The notes: a model not told the origin generated them from the sequence alone. A stretch of DNA of 64,000 nt from Allokutzneria sp. A3M-2-11 16 (GCF_024213555.1 NZ_JANAVO010000001.1:2232001-2296000), one strand, 5' to 3'. Positions 28,065 through 36,962 are shown, counted from the stretch's first letter. Program-made: numbers and translations.

Positions 28065-30455
28065 TCAGCCAGGTGGCGCGGGGCCTCCGGTTTCGCCCCC
28101 TGGACCGGGCGGTCCACTCGACGGCGGAGCCTCGGGCGTGGTGGTCGGCGCGACACCGTTGCTCACCACGAGCGAGATCGTTTCTCCCGGCAGCGCGGCG
28201 CCGCGCGGGCTCTGGCTGATCACGGTGCCCTTCGGTTTGAGGCTGTCCGCGCTGGACACGCTGACCTCGTAGCCCGCGTTCTTCAGCTTGGTGCGGGCGA
28301 ACGCCTCGCTCAGCCCGACCACGTTCGGCACCTTGGCCTCGCTGCCGCCCTCGGCGTAGCGGTCCTCGACGCCCGGCAGCCGCGCCGTCTCCATGTCGGT
28401 CATGATCCCCGGCGCCTGCCCGATCCCGTTCATCGCGGCGAACCAGGTGCGGGCGGGCGACTTGCCGCCGTAGATGTAGGTTCCCCCGTTGCACGGCCGC
28501 GGCGGCGCGTTGCCCGCCGGGTCGCACAGGGTCTTCGGCGTGGGGGTGTCGTCGAAGGTGAACACCGCCCCGGCCAGCTGCGGGGTGTAGCCGAGGAAGC
28601 CCGAGGACTTGTGTTCCTGCGTGGTCCCGGTCTTGCCCGCCATCGGGCGGTTCCAGCCGAAAGCCCGCGCCGCGTCCTTGGCGGTGCCGGAGATCGAGTC
28701 CTTGCTCATGCCCACGGTCAGCGCGTTGGCCAGCCCGGCGGGCACGACCTGCTCGCACGCGTCCTCGCGCAGCGCCACCGGGCGGCCGTTGCGGTCGAGC
28801 ACCTGCTCGATCGGGCTCGGCGGGCACCACATGCCCTCGCTGGCCAGCGTCGCGCCCACGTTCGCCAGCTCCATCGTGCTGGTCGGTGTCGGGCCGAGGG
28901 TGAACGAGCCGAGGTTCTGCTCGGCGAAGAACTTGCCGATCGGCCGCTTCTTCGGGTCCTCGCCCGCGGGCACGGTGGCCAGCGACCGCAATCCCAGTCG
29001 CACGGCCATGTCCACCGCGGAGGACACCGTGGTGCGCTCCAGGAGCTGGACGAAGCCGGTGTTCGGCGACTGCGCCAGCGCGTCCTGCAAGGTCATCCGG
29101 CCCGGGTAGTCACCGGCGTTGCGCACGCAGTACTTCTTCGCGCCCGCGGGCCCGGGACAGCTCGCCGCGCCGCCCTTGAACACCTCGGAGACGTAGGTGT
29201 CGGCCACCGCGATGGAGTTGTTGATCCCCATGCCTTTCTCCAGCGCCGCGGCGGCGGTGAAGAGCTTGTAGATCGAGCCCGCGCCCAGGTTCTGCATCGC
29301 GTAGGGGAGTCCGAGCGTGGTCTCGTGCTCGTCCCGCTTCAGGCCGTACGTGCGGTTCGCCGCGAGCGCGACGACGCGGTGTTTGTCCTTGCCCGGCTTG
29401 ACGATCGCCATCGCGTTCGCGACGTGGTCGGTGTCCGGGGGGACCTCGGCGTCGACCGCCTTCTTGGCCTTGGTCAGCGCGTCGCGGTCGAGCGTGGTCT
29501 TGATCGTGTAGCCGCCCTTGCGCAGGTTCTCCCTGGAGAATCCCGCCCCCTCCAGGTACTTGATCACGTAGTCGCAGAAGTAGCCCGCGTCGCCCGTGCC
29601 GATGCAGCCGTTGGGCGGCGCGCCGATGTCCGGGCGGGTGCCGAGCGGGGTCTTCTTCTCCGCCTCGGCGACCTCCTTGGGGATGCGGTTCTGCTTCGCC
29701 ATCTCGTCGATCACTACGTTGCGCCGGATGAGCGCGCGCTCCGGGTGCCGCTCCGGGTTCAGCCCGCTCGGTTCGTTGACGATGCCCGCGAGCAACGCCG
29801 CCTGCGCCACGGTCAGCTTGTCCGCGGTGGTGTCGAAGTACGTCTTGGCCGCCGCCGCGATGCCGTACGAGCCGTTGCCGAAGGGCACGGTGTTCAGGTA
29901 GCGCGCCAGGATCTCGTCCTTGCTGAGCTTGTTCTCCAGCTGCAGCGCGATCCGCAGTTCGCGGAGCTTGCGCGCGGGGGACTGCTCCTGGGCCTTGGCC
30001 TGCTCCGACTTGGAGGTGGCGACCACGTGCATGAGGTAGTTCTTCACGTACTGCTGGGTCAGCGTCGAGCCGCCCTGCGCCACCTTGCCCTGGATGGTGT
30101 TCGTGATCAGCGCGCGCATCGCGGCCCGCCAGTCGACGCCCTGGTGGTCGTAGAAGCGCTGGTCCTCGATGGCCACGATGGCGGCCTTCATGGTGGTGGC
30201 GATCTTGTCCGGTGCCACCAGGACCCGGTACTGGTCGAACAGGTGCGCGAGCGGGTTACCGTTGGTGTCCAGGATCGTGGTCAGCAGCGGCGGGTCCTTC
30301 TGGACCAGGTCCGCGGAGGTGCTGTCGACGGTGTCGCTGGCGCGGTTGGACACCACGCCCATGGCGCCGACCGCAGGGAACAACACCCCGGCCAGCAGCA
30401 CACCCGCGAGGACGCACAGGCCGACGAGCTTGAATACCGCACGGCGAACACGCAC
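28065..30455 (-). CDS. bifunctional penicillin-binding protein (PonA2 type) with PASTA domain
   Basis: Class A PBP of about 796 residues that polymerises and cross-links peptidoglycan. After a cytoplasmic start and membrane anchor (LVGLCVLAGVLLAGVLFPAVG) comes the GT51 domain with IEDQRFYDHQGVDWRAA (catalytic Glu), GGSTLTQQYVKNYL and RKLRELRIALQLE. The transpeptidase domain shows S-x-x-K in GSIYKLFTAAAALE, SPNTGF (S-x-N) and AGKTGTTQEH (K-T-G). One PASTA domain (VPNVVGLSEAFARTKLKNAGYEV) and a Pro/Gly tail follow. The N-terminus is uncertain: the GTG at 30455 (VRVRRAVFK) fits homologues; the frame extends 26 codons further. The whiB4-type gene is divergent, as in mycobacteria. Confidence 0.93.
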   Translation of the reverse strand: MRVRRAVFKLVGLCVLAGVLLAGVLFPAVGAMGVVSNRASDTVDSTSADLVQKDPPLLTTILDTNGNPLAHLFDQYRVLVAPDKIATTMKAAIVAIEDQRFYDHQGVDWRAAMRALITNTIQGKVAQGGSTLTQQYVKNYLMHVVATSKSEQAKAQEQSPARKLRELRIALQLENKLSKDEILARYLNTVPFGNGSYGIAAAAKTYFDTTADKLTVAQAALLAGIVNEPSGLNPERHPERALIRRNVVIDEMAKQNRIPKEVAEAEKKTPLGTRPDIGAPPNGCIGTGDAGYFCDYVIKYLEGAGFSRENLRKGGYTIKTTLDRDALTKAKKAVDAEVPPDTDHVANAMAIVKPGKDKHRVVALAANRTYGLKRDEHETTLGLPYAMQNLGAGSIYKLFTAAAALEKGMGINNSIAVADTYVSEVFKGGAASCPGPAGAKKYCVRNAGDYPGRMTLQDALAQSPNTGFVQLLERTTVSSAVDMAVRLGLRSLATVPAGEDPKKRPIGKFFAEQNLGSFTLGPTPTSTMELANVGATLASEGMWCPPSPIEQVLDRNGRPVALREDACEQVVPAGLANALTVGMSKDSISGTAKDAARAFGWNRPMAGKTGTTQEHKSSGFLGYTPQLAGAVFTFDDTPTPKTLCDPAGNAPPRPCNGGTYIYGGKSPARTWFAAMNGIGQAPGIMTDMETARLPGVEDRYAEGGSEAKVPNVVGLSEAFARTKLKNAGYEVSVSSADSLKPKGTVISQSPRGAALPGETISLVVSNGVAPTTTPEAPPSSGPPGPGGETGGPAPPG

Positions 30456-30697
30456 GTACGCCAATGTACGCGTGCCCCGGACGGAGTAGTGACCGCGAAC
30501 ACGTTCCGGTGACCGCAGATAACGGGTGGGCAAACGCCACTTGGAAGCGGGAACCGCGAACCTCTACAGTCCGTCAACGTCTCACGACTGCGAAACCGGT
30601 CAACGTGTTATGTCTCTGTGACACGTCGGTTCTCGCAGCTCGGCGCCGGGGGGTGCCGGGTCAGGTCGCGGCGACGGTACTGAGGAGCTGGGGGAAC

Positions 30698-30982
30698 ATG
30701 ATGTTCAGCCAGGGGGACTGGCGGGTCTACGCGTCGTGTCGTGACGAGGACCCTGACCAACTGTTCGTTCGAGGCGCGGAGCAGCGCAAGGTCAAGACGG
30801 TCTGCATGGGCTGTCCGGTGCGCACGGAATGCCTCGCGGAAGCGCTCGACAACCGCATCGAGTTCGGTGTCTGGGGCGGGATGACGGAACGGGAGAGGCG
30901 TGCGTTGCTGCGCCGTCGCCCGGACGTCGACTCGTGGGTGGAACTGCTCGACGAGGCGCGCAAGGAGCGCCAGGTCAGCTAG
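30698..30982 (+). CDS. WhiB-family transcriptional regulator (WhiB4-like)
   Basis: A 94-residue iron-sulphur regulator. The four cluster ligands are Cys14, Cys36, Cys39 and Cys45 (SCRDEDPD ... CMGCPVRTEC), followed by the GVWGG turn at residues 57-61 and the basic ERERRALLRRRPDV DNA-contact region. FVRGAEQRKVK and DNRIEFGVWGGMTERERRALL resemble WhiB4, and the position between a PonA2-type PBP and an ArsA pair matches the mycobacterial whiB4 locus. WhiB4 is redox-sensitive in mycobacteria; the role here is inferred. GGAG lies 12-17 bases upstream of the tandem ATGs. Convergent with the ArsA genes. Confidence 0.93.
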   Translation: MMFSQGDWRVYASCRDEDPDQLFVRGAEQRKVKTVCMGCPVRTECLAEALDNRIEFGVWGGMTERERRALLRRRPDVDSWVELLDEARKERQVS

Positions 30983-30985
30983 TGC

Positions 30986-32125
30986 TCACTCGCCCGCCAG
31001 CCGGTGGCCGATCTCGCGTAGTCCGTCGAGGTCGTGCACGTCGGAGGGCAGCGCGGGAACGCCGATCAGCGCGACGGCCGGGTGGGCCCTGGTGAACCGG
31101 GAGAGCATGCGTTTCTCCCGGTCCGCCACGGCCACTCGGTCCGCGTGCAGGCGCAGCACGGCGCTCGCCAGCGGTGCCGATCCGGCGCGCTCCAGGTCCT
31201 CGGCCGCGGCCAGCGCCCGCGTGGCGGGCAGGTCGGCGAGCACCGGGTGCGTGCGGTTGACCACGAGGCCCGCCAACGGCATCTCGTCACCGCTGAGCCG
31301 GTCGACGAAGTAGGACGCCTCGCGCAGCGCGTCCGGCTCCGGCGCGGCGATCACCAGGAACGCCGTTCCCGGCGAGCGCAGCAGTTCGTAGGTCGCCCGC
31401 GCCCGTTCGCGGAACCCGCCGAACATGCTGTCGAACGCCTGCACGAACGCTGAGGCGTCGGCGAGCAACTGGCCGCCGATGATCGTCGAAACGGCCTTGG
31501 TGAAGAGCCCGAAACCCGCGCCCACCAAGCGTTTCAGCCCCAGGCCGCCCGCGCGCGCCGGCGCCGAGAGCATGCGGATGATCTTGCCGTCGAGCACCGT
31601 GGACAGCCGCTGCGGCGCGTCCAGGAAGTCCAGCGCGGACCGGCTCGGCGGGGTGTCCACCACGACGAGGTCCCACTGGTCGTCGTGCACGAGCTGGCCC
31701 AGCTTCTCCATCGCCATGTACTCCTGCGTTCCGGAGAACGACGAGGAAATGGTCTGGTAGAAGGGATTGCTCAGAATCTGTTGCGCCCGTTGGCGTCCCG
31801 CGTGCGCCAGCACCATGTCGTCGAAGGTGCGCCGCATGTCCAGCATCATCGCGTGCAGCTCGCCGCCGCCGTCGTCCGCGACGAGGTCGACCGCGCGCGG
31901 GTGGTTGCTCAACTCGCTGAGCCCGAGCGACTGCGCCAGCCTCCGGGCCGGGTCGATGGTCAGCACGACCACCCGCCTACCCCGGTTCGCCGCGCGCAGG
32001 GCGAGCGCCGCGGCGGTGGTGGTCTTGCCGACGCCGCCGGAGCCGCAGCACACCAGGATGCGGGTGTCCGGATCGTCGATCAGCTTGTCGATGTCCAGCA
32101 GCGGTGGACGGGCGCGCGCACTCAC
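30986..32125 (-). CDS. ArsA/GET3-family ATPase (second of pair)
   Basis: A 379-residue deviant-Walker ATPase. The P-loop [16 protein letters not shown] lies near residue 30, [15 protein letters not shown] is the switch I-like motif, and [19 protein letters not shown] is switch II. RTHPV in the C-terminal half and the pairing with a second ArsA protein match the actinobacterial ArsA-like pair (Rv3679/Rv3680 type), whose mycobacterial members have been linked to envelope and glycerol/nitric-oxide stress rather than arsenic. Starts with GTG four bases inside the preceding gene's end (GTGA). No ArsB or ArsR gene is near, so arsenite efflux is unlikely. Confidence 0.9.
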   Translation of the reverse strand: MSARARPPLLDIDKLIDDPDTRILVCCGSGGVGKTTTAAALALRAANRGRRVVVLTIDPARRLAQSLGLSELSNHPRAVDLVADDGGGELHAMMLDMRRTFDDMVLAHAGRQRAQQILSNPFYQTISSSFSGTQEYMAMEKLGQLVHDDQWDLVVVDTPPSRSALDFLDAPQRLSTVLDGKIIRMLSAPARAGGLGLKRLVGAGFGLFTKAVSTIIGGQLLADASAFVQAFDSMFGGFRERARATYELLRSPGTAFLVIAAPEPDALREASYFVDRLSGDEMPLAGLVVNRTHPVLADLPATRALAAAEDLERAGSAPLASAVLRLHADRVAVADREKRMLSRFTRAHPAVALIGVPALPSDVHDLDGLREIGHRLAGE

Positions 32126-33123
32126 CGCACGCCCTGCTCGCCGAGCAGCTCGGCCAGTTCGTAGAGCGCCCCGGTGTCCGCCCCGTCGGTGAGCTCCGGC
32201 AGCTCCAGCGCGGGCAGGTCGACGGCGTCCAGGTCGGCGCGGGCGCGCTGCTCCGCCTGCACCCGGATCGCGTGCTCCACCGTCTCCTCCACCAGCCCCT
32301 CCAAGATGTCGGAGTCCAACTCCAACCCCGCCTCCGCCAGGCCGGTGCGCACGCGGCTCGCGTCGACCCGGCCGCCCGCCGCCGCGGTCATCGACCGCGC
32401 GGGCAGCCGGGGCGGGCGCACGCGGTTGGTGATCACCGCGCCCGGCCGCAGGTCCGCCGCGTCCAGCTCGGTGACCGCGTCGAGGGTCTCCCGGACCGGC
32501 ATCTCCTCCAGCAGCGTGACCAGGTGCACGGCCGTGTCCCCGGAGTGCAGCAGCCGGACGACGCCGTCGCTCTGCGAGCGGATCGGTCCGACCTTCGCCA
32601 GGTCCGCCATGGCCTTGGTGACGTCGAGGAACTTGACCACGCGGCCGGTCGGCGGGGCGTCGAGCACCACCGCGTCGTAGACGTGCCTGCCGCCGGAGTC
32701 CGTGCGCCGCACGCATTCCTTGACCTTGCCGGTCAGCAGCACGTCGCGGAGACCGGGCGCGAGCGTGGTGGCGAACTCGATGGCGCCCATCTTGCGCAGC
32801 GTGCGCCCGGCGAAGCCCAGGTTGTAGAACATCGACAAGTACTCCAGCAGCGCCGCCTCGGCGTCGACCGCCAGCGCGCGGACCTCACCGCCGCCGGGCG
32901 CCGCGGCGATGCGCTCCTCGGAGTAGGGCAGCGGCGCGGTGTCGAAGACCTGGGCGATGCCCTGCCTGCCCTCGACCTCCACCAGCAGCACCCGGCGCCC
33001 GCCGGAGGCCAGGGCCAGGGCGAGCGCGGCCGCCACGGTCGTCTTGCCGGTACCACCCTTGCCGGTGACCACGTGCAGGCGCGCGCGGCTCAGTTCGTCT
33101 GTCCACCGGTCGGGGCTCGTCAC
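32122..33123 (-). CDS. ArsA/GET3-family ATPase (first of pair)
   Basis: A 333-residue partner of the preceding ATPase. [21 protein letters not shown] is a deviant Walker A with the signature Lys, [15 protein letters not shown] the equivalent of the switch I motif, and [23 protein letters not shown] switch II. The GTG start at 33123 is close to the P-loop, as expected. The two genes overlap by four bases, so the products are made together and probably form a heterodimer. The small membrane-protein gene upstream is on the same strand and 39 bases away. Confidence 0.9.
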   Translation of the reverse strand: MTSPDRWTDELSRARLHVVTGKGGTGKTTVAAALALALASGGRRVLLVEVEGRQGIAQVFDTAPLPYSEERIAAAPGGGEVRALAVDAEAALLEYLSMFYNLGFAGRTLRKMGAIEFATTLAPGLRDVLLTGKVKECVRRTDSGGRHVYDAVVLDAPPTGRVVKFLDVTKAMADLAKVGPIRSQSDGVVRLLHSGDTAVHLVTLLEEMPVRETLDAVTELDAADLRPGAVITNRVRPPRLPARSMTAAAGGRVDASRVRTGLAEAGLELDSDILEGLVEETVEHAIRVQAEQRARADLDAVDLPALELPELTDGADTGALYELAELLGEQGVR

Positions 33124-33162
33124 ACGATCAGCGTATGCGCGCCGAGCACGGACTGCGCGTGC

Positions 33163-33414
33163 TCAGCCGACCATGGTGAGCGTCAACACGATCAGCACCA
33201 CGAATGCGACCAGCGCCCACGCGATCGTCTCCGGCAGGACGGTGGCGACCAGCGCGGTGACCACGGACAGGATGGCGAGGGAGATCAGGCCGGTCTGCGT
33301 CACCTGCGCGCGGGTGCTGTGCTTGCGATCCCGCACCTGCGCCATCGCGACCAGTACCAGCACCAACCCACCGAGCGCGAACACGCCGGTGGCGATCATC
33401 CGCCAGGTCTCCAC
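33163..33414 (-). CDS. small two-helix membrane protein, unrecognised
   Basis: A protein of 83 residues (or 78 from the ATG at 33399) with a hydrophobic N-terminal helix (MIATGVFALGGLVLVLVAMAQV), a charged hinge RDRKHSTRAQVTQTG and two close C-terminal hydrophobic stretches (LISLAILSVVTALVATVL and IAWALVAFVVLIVLTLTMV). GGAG nine bases before the ATG supports the shorter form. It lies upstream of the ArsA pair on the same strand, which hints at a shared transcript. No family is recognised. Confidence 0.6.
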   Translation of the reverse strand: METWRMIATGVFALGGLVLVLVAMAQVRDRKHSTRAQVTQTGLISLAILSVVTALVATVLPETIAWALVAFVVLIVLTLTMVG

Positions 33415-33468
33415 CCGCCAACCGTAGCGCTCCAAGATCCCGACCAGGTGGCGGTTAGGCTGCGACAC

Positions 33469-33627
33469 ATGACGAAGTGGGAGTACGCGACCGTCCCGCT
33501 GCTGATCCACGCCACGAAGCAGATCCTGGATCAGTGGGGTGTGGACGGCTGGGAGCTGGTGACGGTCCTGCCGAACCCGAGCGGCGAGCAGCACGTCGCC
33601 TACCTGAAGCGACCGAAGGGCGAGTAG
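33469..33627 (+). CDS. DUF4177-type small protein
   Basis: A 52-residue protein with the DUF4177 pattern: WEYATVPLLIHATKQILDQWGVDGWELVTVLPNP, in which the WEY start, the helix, and the G-W-E-L-V motif followed by a beta strand are characteristic. Function unknown. It begins at an ATG and ends four bases before the RidA gene (stop at 33627, start at 33632), so the two are co-transcribed. A small gene in this position ahead of RidA recurs in related actinobacteria as far as I recall. Confidence 0.8.
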   Translation: MTKWEYATVPLLIHATKQILDQWGVDGWELVTVLPNPSGEQHVAYLKRPKGE

Positions 33628-33631
33628 AGAA

Positions 33632-34090
33632 GTGGCTGACTGGAAGCAGCGCCTGGCCGACCTGGGCCTGAAACTGCCGGTGGTGGCGGCCCCCGTGGCC
33701 GCGTACGTACCCGCGGTGCGCACCGGCTCGCACGTGTTCACCTCCGGCCAGCTGCCGTTCGTCGACGGCTCGCTCGCCGCGACCGGCAAGGTCGGCGCCG
33801 AGGTGGGCCCGGAGGAGGCCAAGGAGCACGCCCGGCTGTGCGCGCTCAACGCGCTGGCCGCAGTGGACGCGCTCGTCGGCATCGACTCCGTCGTGAAGAT
33901 CGTCAAGGTCACCGGCTACGTGGCCTCCGCGGAGGGCTTCACCGGTCAGCCCGCCGTGATCAACGGCGCCTCCGAGCTGTTCGGCGAGATCTTCGGCGAG
34001 GCGGGCGCGCACGCGCGCGCCGCGGTCGGCGTCGCCGAGCTGCCGCTGGGCGCCCCGGTCGAGGTGGACCTGATCGTCGAGATCGCCTGA
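33632..34090 (+). CDS. RidA/YjgF family protein
   Basis: A 152-residue protein of the RidA superfamily, whose best-known members deaminate reactive enamines and imines released by PLP enzymes. GSHVFTSGQLPFVDGSLAATGKVGAEVGPEEAKEHAR opens the conserved domain, and VTGYVASAEGFTGQPAVINGASELFGEIFGEAGAHARAAVGVAELPLGAPVEVDLIVEI closes it with the family's R-x-A-V-G-V-A-x-L-P motif. It belongs to the longer N-terminally extended subgroup. The catalytic Arg of classical RidA is present in AHARAAVG. GTG start, preceded by GTAGAGAAG. Confidence 0.88.
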   Translation: MADWKQRLADLGLKLPVVAAPVAAYVPAVRTGSHVFTSGQLPFVDGSLAATGKVGAEVGPEEAKEHARLCALNALAAVDALVGIDSVVKIVKVTGYVASAEGFTGQPAVINGASELFGEIFGEAGAHARAAVGVAELPLGAPVEVDLIVEIA

Positions 34091-34107
34091 CCCGAACCGC
34101 ACGACCA

Positions 34108-34134
34108 CAGGGGCCTCGCTCAGCGGGGCCCCTG
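34108..34134 (+). terminator. hairpin after the RidA gene
   Basis: CAGGGGCC (34108-34115) pairs with GGCCCCTG (34127-34134), 17 bases after the RidA stop. No T-tract follows. Confidence 0.65.
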
Positions 34135-34171
34135 CTCATGCGGTGACCCCTACCGCTCGCCGGGTTCGCCA

Positions 34172-34235
34172 GTCTTCAAGTACCACAAACCCCCGTTGCA
34201 GCGGTCGCTAACGATGGCAAACCCCGGTCAGCGAC
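34172..34235. repeat. palindromic intergenic element, truncated copy 2
   Basis: The left terminal repeat GTCTTCAAGTAC (34172-34183) is identical to the other two copies and is followed by the CAAACCCCCG arm and a GGCAAACCCCGG core. The right half is missing. The remaining part has its own small stem, GTCGCT/AGCGAC (34204-34209, 34230-34235). It again lies in a gap between convergent genes. Confidence 0.75.
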
Positions 34236-34253
34236 GGCGTCAGGACACGACGA

Positions 34254-34283
34254 AGGCGGCGCCGGGGTCCTCCGGCGCCGCCT
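34254..34283. terminator. GC-rich hairpin before the TPR gene end
   Basis: AGGCGGCGCCGG (34254-34265) pairs perfectly with 34272-34283 around a six-base loop, ten bases from the stop codon of the minus-strand TPR gene. Likely its terminator. Confidence 0.75.
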
Positions 34284-34292
34284 CTGTCGTAC

Positions 34293-35504
34293 TCAGGACG
34301 GGAGCGCGTGCAGCGCGGCGATCAACCGCACCCGCTGCTCCGGCTCGATCCTGCGGTACGGCCGTGCTGCCACACGGCCGGTCGCGGCCTCGATCCGCCT
34401 GCGCACCGGATCACTGCCGCGCAACGCGCGCACGCCCTCGGCGGTCAGGCCCTCCGCCTGCCAGGCGGCCGCGTGGGAGTCCGCCCGGTGGTACAGCAGC
34501 GCGCTGAGCCGGTCGAGCAGCCTGCCAGCTGCCGGACCCGCCGGGCGGCGCGCCGCGAGCGCGTCGAAAACCAGTCCGGCCGACGTGCCCGCGGCACGGT
34601 CGACCACCCGTTCCACCATCGCCAGTTGCTCGGCCGGTTCACCCCACAGTTCGCTCGCGGCCGCGTCGAGCCGTTGGGAGACATCGGTGAGCAGGTCGCG
34701 GGACCGCTCGGTGAGCGCGACGCCGTCGCCGCGCCGCAGCAACCAGCCGTCGCCGACGAGCGACTCCAGCGCCAGGTCGAGCTTGGGCACGTAGCGGTGC
34801 ACCGCGCGCACCAACGACATCTGCACCACGCCGTCGAGCAGCGGGCGGCGGAGGTCGACCAACAGCTCGGTGTGGCACGGGAGATCGTCGACCCGATCGT
34901 GCACGGCCGGGATGAGGCGGTCGAGCTCCTGCGCGGCGAGGCTGCCGGTGAAGCACGCGTCGGCGGCGTTGAGCGCCTGGCTGGAGGAGGCGATCAGCTC
35001 GGGGTCCGCGTCGGAGGCCAGCCGCAACCGCAGCGCCATCGCGAAGTGCGTCCGCGCGATCTCCCAGTTCCCCATGTCGTAGTGGCATTTCCCCGCGTGC
35101 TGGAACGCGAAGTACTTGCGGGCGTTCAGGCTTCCGATGCGACCGCTCTCCTCTATGCAGCGGTCGAACTCCACGAGCGCCTCGTCGAACCGCCCCTGCC
35201 ACTGGAGCACGTGCGCGAGCCGGATGCGCGCGAACACCGCGTCCTCGTCCCGGCCGTGCCGCTCCGCCAGCTCCAGCGCGCTCGCCAGGTGCTGCTCGGC
35301 GATGTCGAGCCTGCGCAGCATCCGGGCGGCGGTGCCGACGCGCGTGTGGTGCTGGCGCGCCTCACCGGGTTCGGCGGGTAACGCCTCGGCGAGCGCCCGG
35401 CGCAGCCAGTCGGTGGCCGCGGCCGGATCGTCGAACGAGTCCTGCAACGTCTCGTCGTCCATGCTGAACGCGAGCGTGTAGAACTCGATGTGGGGCGGAG
35501 TCAC
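34293..35504 (-). CDS. TPR-containing protein with winged-helix-like C-terminal part
   Basis: A 403-residue protein, not recognised as a whole. Residues about 50-190 form tetratricopeptide-like repeats (ARMLRRLDIAEQHLASALELAERHGRDEDA, IRLAHVLQWQGRFDEALVEFDRCIEE, YFAFQHAGKCHYDMGNWEIARTHFAMAL). The segment from about 245 (YVPKLDLALESLVGDGWLLRRGDGVALTERSRDLL) reads like a winged helix, and the tail LYHRADSHAAAWQAEGLTAEGVRAL recurs in actinobacterial MarR-like proteins as far as I recall. A regulator that senses through its repeats is one reading. GTG start with AGGGAG upstream. Its transcript ends at a strong hairpin. Confidence 0.55.
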   Translation of the reverse strand: MTPPHIEFYTLAFSMDDETLQDSFDDPAAATDWLRRALAEALPAEPGEARQHHTRVGTAARMLRRLDIAEQHLASALELAERHGRDEDAVFARIRLAHVLQWQGRFDEALVEFDRCIEESGRIGSLNARKYFAFQHAGKCHYDMGNWEIARTHFAMALRLRLASDADPELIASSSQALNAADACFTGSLAAQELDRLIPAVHDRVDDLPCHTELLVDLRRPLLDGVVQMSLVRAVHRYVPKLDLALESLVGDGWLLRRGDGVALTERSRDLLTDVSQRLDAAASELWGEPAEQLAMVERVVDRAAGTSAGLVFDALAARRPAGPAAGRLLDRLSALLYHRADSHAAAWQAEGLTAEGVRALRGSDPVRRRIEAATGRVAARPYRRIEPEQRVRLIAALHALPS

Positions 35505-35577
35505 GATGCTCCCTTGTGGACGGTGCAGGTGCCTCTTCGTGCTGTAGATCGCAGCACGGCCCGTGGTGTTACGCCGG

Positions 35578-36468
35578 TCACCCAGCTCGGTGACGCACCT
35601 CGTGCAGCAACCGTTGCAGGTGCAACCCCCTGCGGACGTCGCACGGGTGCTCCGACGTTCCACTGTGGATCATCGCGAGGAAGTCGTCGAGCAGGGCCGT
35701 GTAGCAGTCCGCGCCCGAGGTGTTGTTGTTGGACAGCTCGCGATATCCGTTCTCGCCGTAGACCGAGATCTGCCACAGCGTCGGCCGCACGGGCATCCGC
35801 AGCGACATGCTCGCCGTGCTGGTCGCTCCGCCCGAGTGGCCGAACATCACGTGCCACAGGTCGTTCGCGGGTTCGTGCCGGGCCGCGAGCACTTCGGTGA
35901 TCTCGCCGAGCGCGGCGTCGAGCAGGTCGAACATGTGCGGGCCGATGTCGGCGAGGGCGCCGCCGCTGTGCCGCCACGCGGACTGCGAGTAGTCGCCGCC
36001 GAGCAGCGCGCCGGAGAACCACTTGGCCGAGCCGCCGGTCCAGTCGCCCGCGCGGCCGATCCCCGCCAGCCATTCCTGCGTCTCGGCGGCGAAGCGCCGG
36101 GTGAGCACGACGAGCGAGGCCACCCCGGCGCCCTCGACGGCGTCGGCGAGGCGCTCGGCCTGGTCGAGCGATTCCGCGATCGGCTTCTCCAGGATCACGT
36201 GCTTGCCCGCGGCGGCGGCGCGCCGCGCCAGTTCCCCTTGGATCTCCGGGGGAACCGCGAACGCCACGGCGTCCACAGTGGACAGGAACTGGTCGAAGTC
36301 GTCGTAGGCCTCGGCGCAGTAGGGGCTCGCCAGCTCCCGCCCGGCCTCGACGCGGCGGGTGTGCACCGACGTGAACCGGATTCCGGGATGGTCGGCGAGC
36401 AACGGCGCGTGTATCGCGCGGGCCCAGGGGCCGGCGCCGACCAGGCCGGTCCGGAGTTGTTCTTCCAT
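35578..36468 (-). CDS. Gfo/Idh/MocA family oxidoreductase
   Basis: A 296-residue NAD(P)-dependent dehydrogenase-fold protein. TGLVGAGPWARAIHAPLLA is the Rossmann glycine motif. AVAFAVPPEIQGELARRAAAAGKHVILEKPIAESLDQAERLAD carries the E-K-P signature with the catalytic Lys. The C-terminal domain has GGALADIGPHMFDLLDAALGEI, where the expected D-x-x-x-H pair is present. Substrate unknown; most members act on sugars or inositols. The ATG is well placed for the family. The gene upstream on the same strand ends 18 bases away. Confidence 0.9.
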   Translation of the reverse strand: MEEQLRTGLVGAGPWARAIHAPLLADHPGIRFTSVHTRRVEAGRELASPYCAEAYDDFDQFLSTVDAVAFAVPPEIQGELARRAAAAGKHVILEKPIAESLDQAERLADAVEGAGVASLVVLTRRFAAETQEWLAGIGRAGDWTGGSAKWFSGALLGGDYSQSAWRHSGGALADIGPHMFDLLDAALGEITEVLAARHEPANDLWHVMFGHSGGATSTASMSLRMPVRPTLWQISVYGENGYRELSNNNTSGADCYTALLDDFLAMIHSGTSEHPCDVRRGLHLQRLLHEVRHRAG

Positions 36469-36486
36469 CCGGCTAATCCTGCCCGG

Positions 36487-36939
36487 TCACCGGGTGTCCC
36501 TAAACACGCTGACCGGAACACTCACCTCGGCACCGCGCGAGAAACGCAGAACTGCCTTGTCCGCCAACCATTCCACCCGCAGATCGGTGGTCGGGCCCCA
36601 GCCCGGCGAGACCTCCACGACGTGACCGCGCGTGACATCTCCGGCGTTGGCGTGGCCGAGCCACACCGCATCCGAGTCGCCGCCGAAGAAACGCGAAGTC
36701 CGCTTCACCGCGGCCGCGTAGCCCGGGTAGCCGCCCGCCGACGCGATCTCCGCGGGCGCGGCGTGCACCGCGACCGTGCTCGTGGTGGGCAGGAACAGCA
36801 GCAGCCCCGCCACCACGGTCATCACGGTGCCGACGAGCGCGCCGAGGATCACCGAGACGACGTTCGCCAGGCAGCCGAACGCGGCGGGCCTCCCCGGACG
36901 CGCGACGGAAACCTGTTCGGGTTCGGGCTGGTCGGCCAT
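36487..36939 (-). CDS. membrane-anchored protein, unrecognised
   Basis: A 150-residue protein with an acidic, Pro-rich cytoplasmic start (ADQPEPEQVSVARPGRP), one or two joined membrane helices (LANVVSVILGALVGTVMTVVAGLLLFLP), and an extracytoplasmic domain of about 90 residues with GYAAAVKRTSRFFGGDSDAV and VVEVSPGWGPTTDLRVEWLADKAVLRF. It resembles small proteins of unknown function restricted to Pseudonocardiales-like actinobacteria. Divergent from the Nudix gene with a gap of only 23 bases between starts, so their promoters must overlap the coding ends. Confidence 0.6.
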   Translation of the reverse strand: MADQPEPEQVSVARPGRPAAFGCLANVVSVILGALVGTVMTVVAGLLLFLPTTSTVAVHAAPAEIASAGGYPGYAAAVKRTSRFFGGDSDAVWLGHANAGDVTRGHVVEVSPGWGPTTDLRVEWLADKAVLRFSRGAEVSVPVSVFRDTR

Positions 36940-36962
36940 GGAGCACAGCCTAGGCTGCTGGG

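Noticed and set aside
28005-30512. 835-codon plus-strand frame opposite the ponA2-type gene
   Set aside because: Reverse-complement shadow of a clear PBP with all catalytic motifs; low-complexity translation.
30600-30660. CRP site in the ponA2/whiB4 gap (CGTGT ... ACACG around 30602-30623)
   Set aside because: The arms are 12 bases apart and do not fit TGTGA-N6-TCACA; too weak to call.
30986-33123. Arsenite efflux operon
   Set aside because: Only the ArsA-like ATPase pair is present; no arsB, arsR or arsC, and the context matches the non-arsenic mycobacterial locus.
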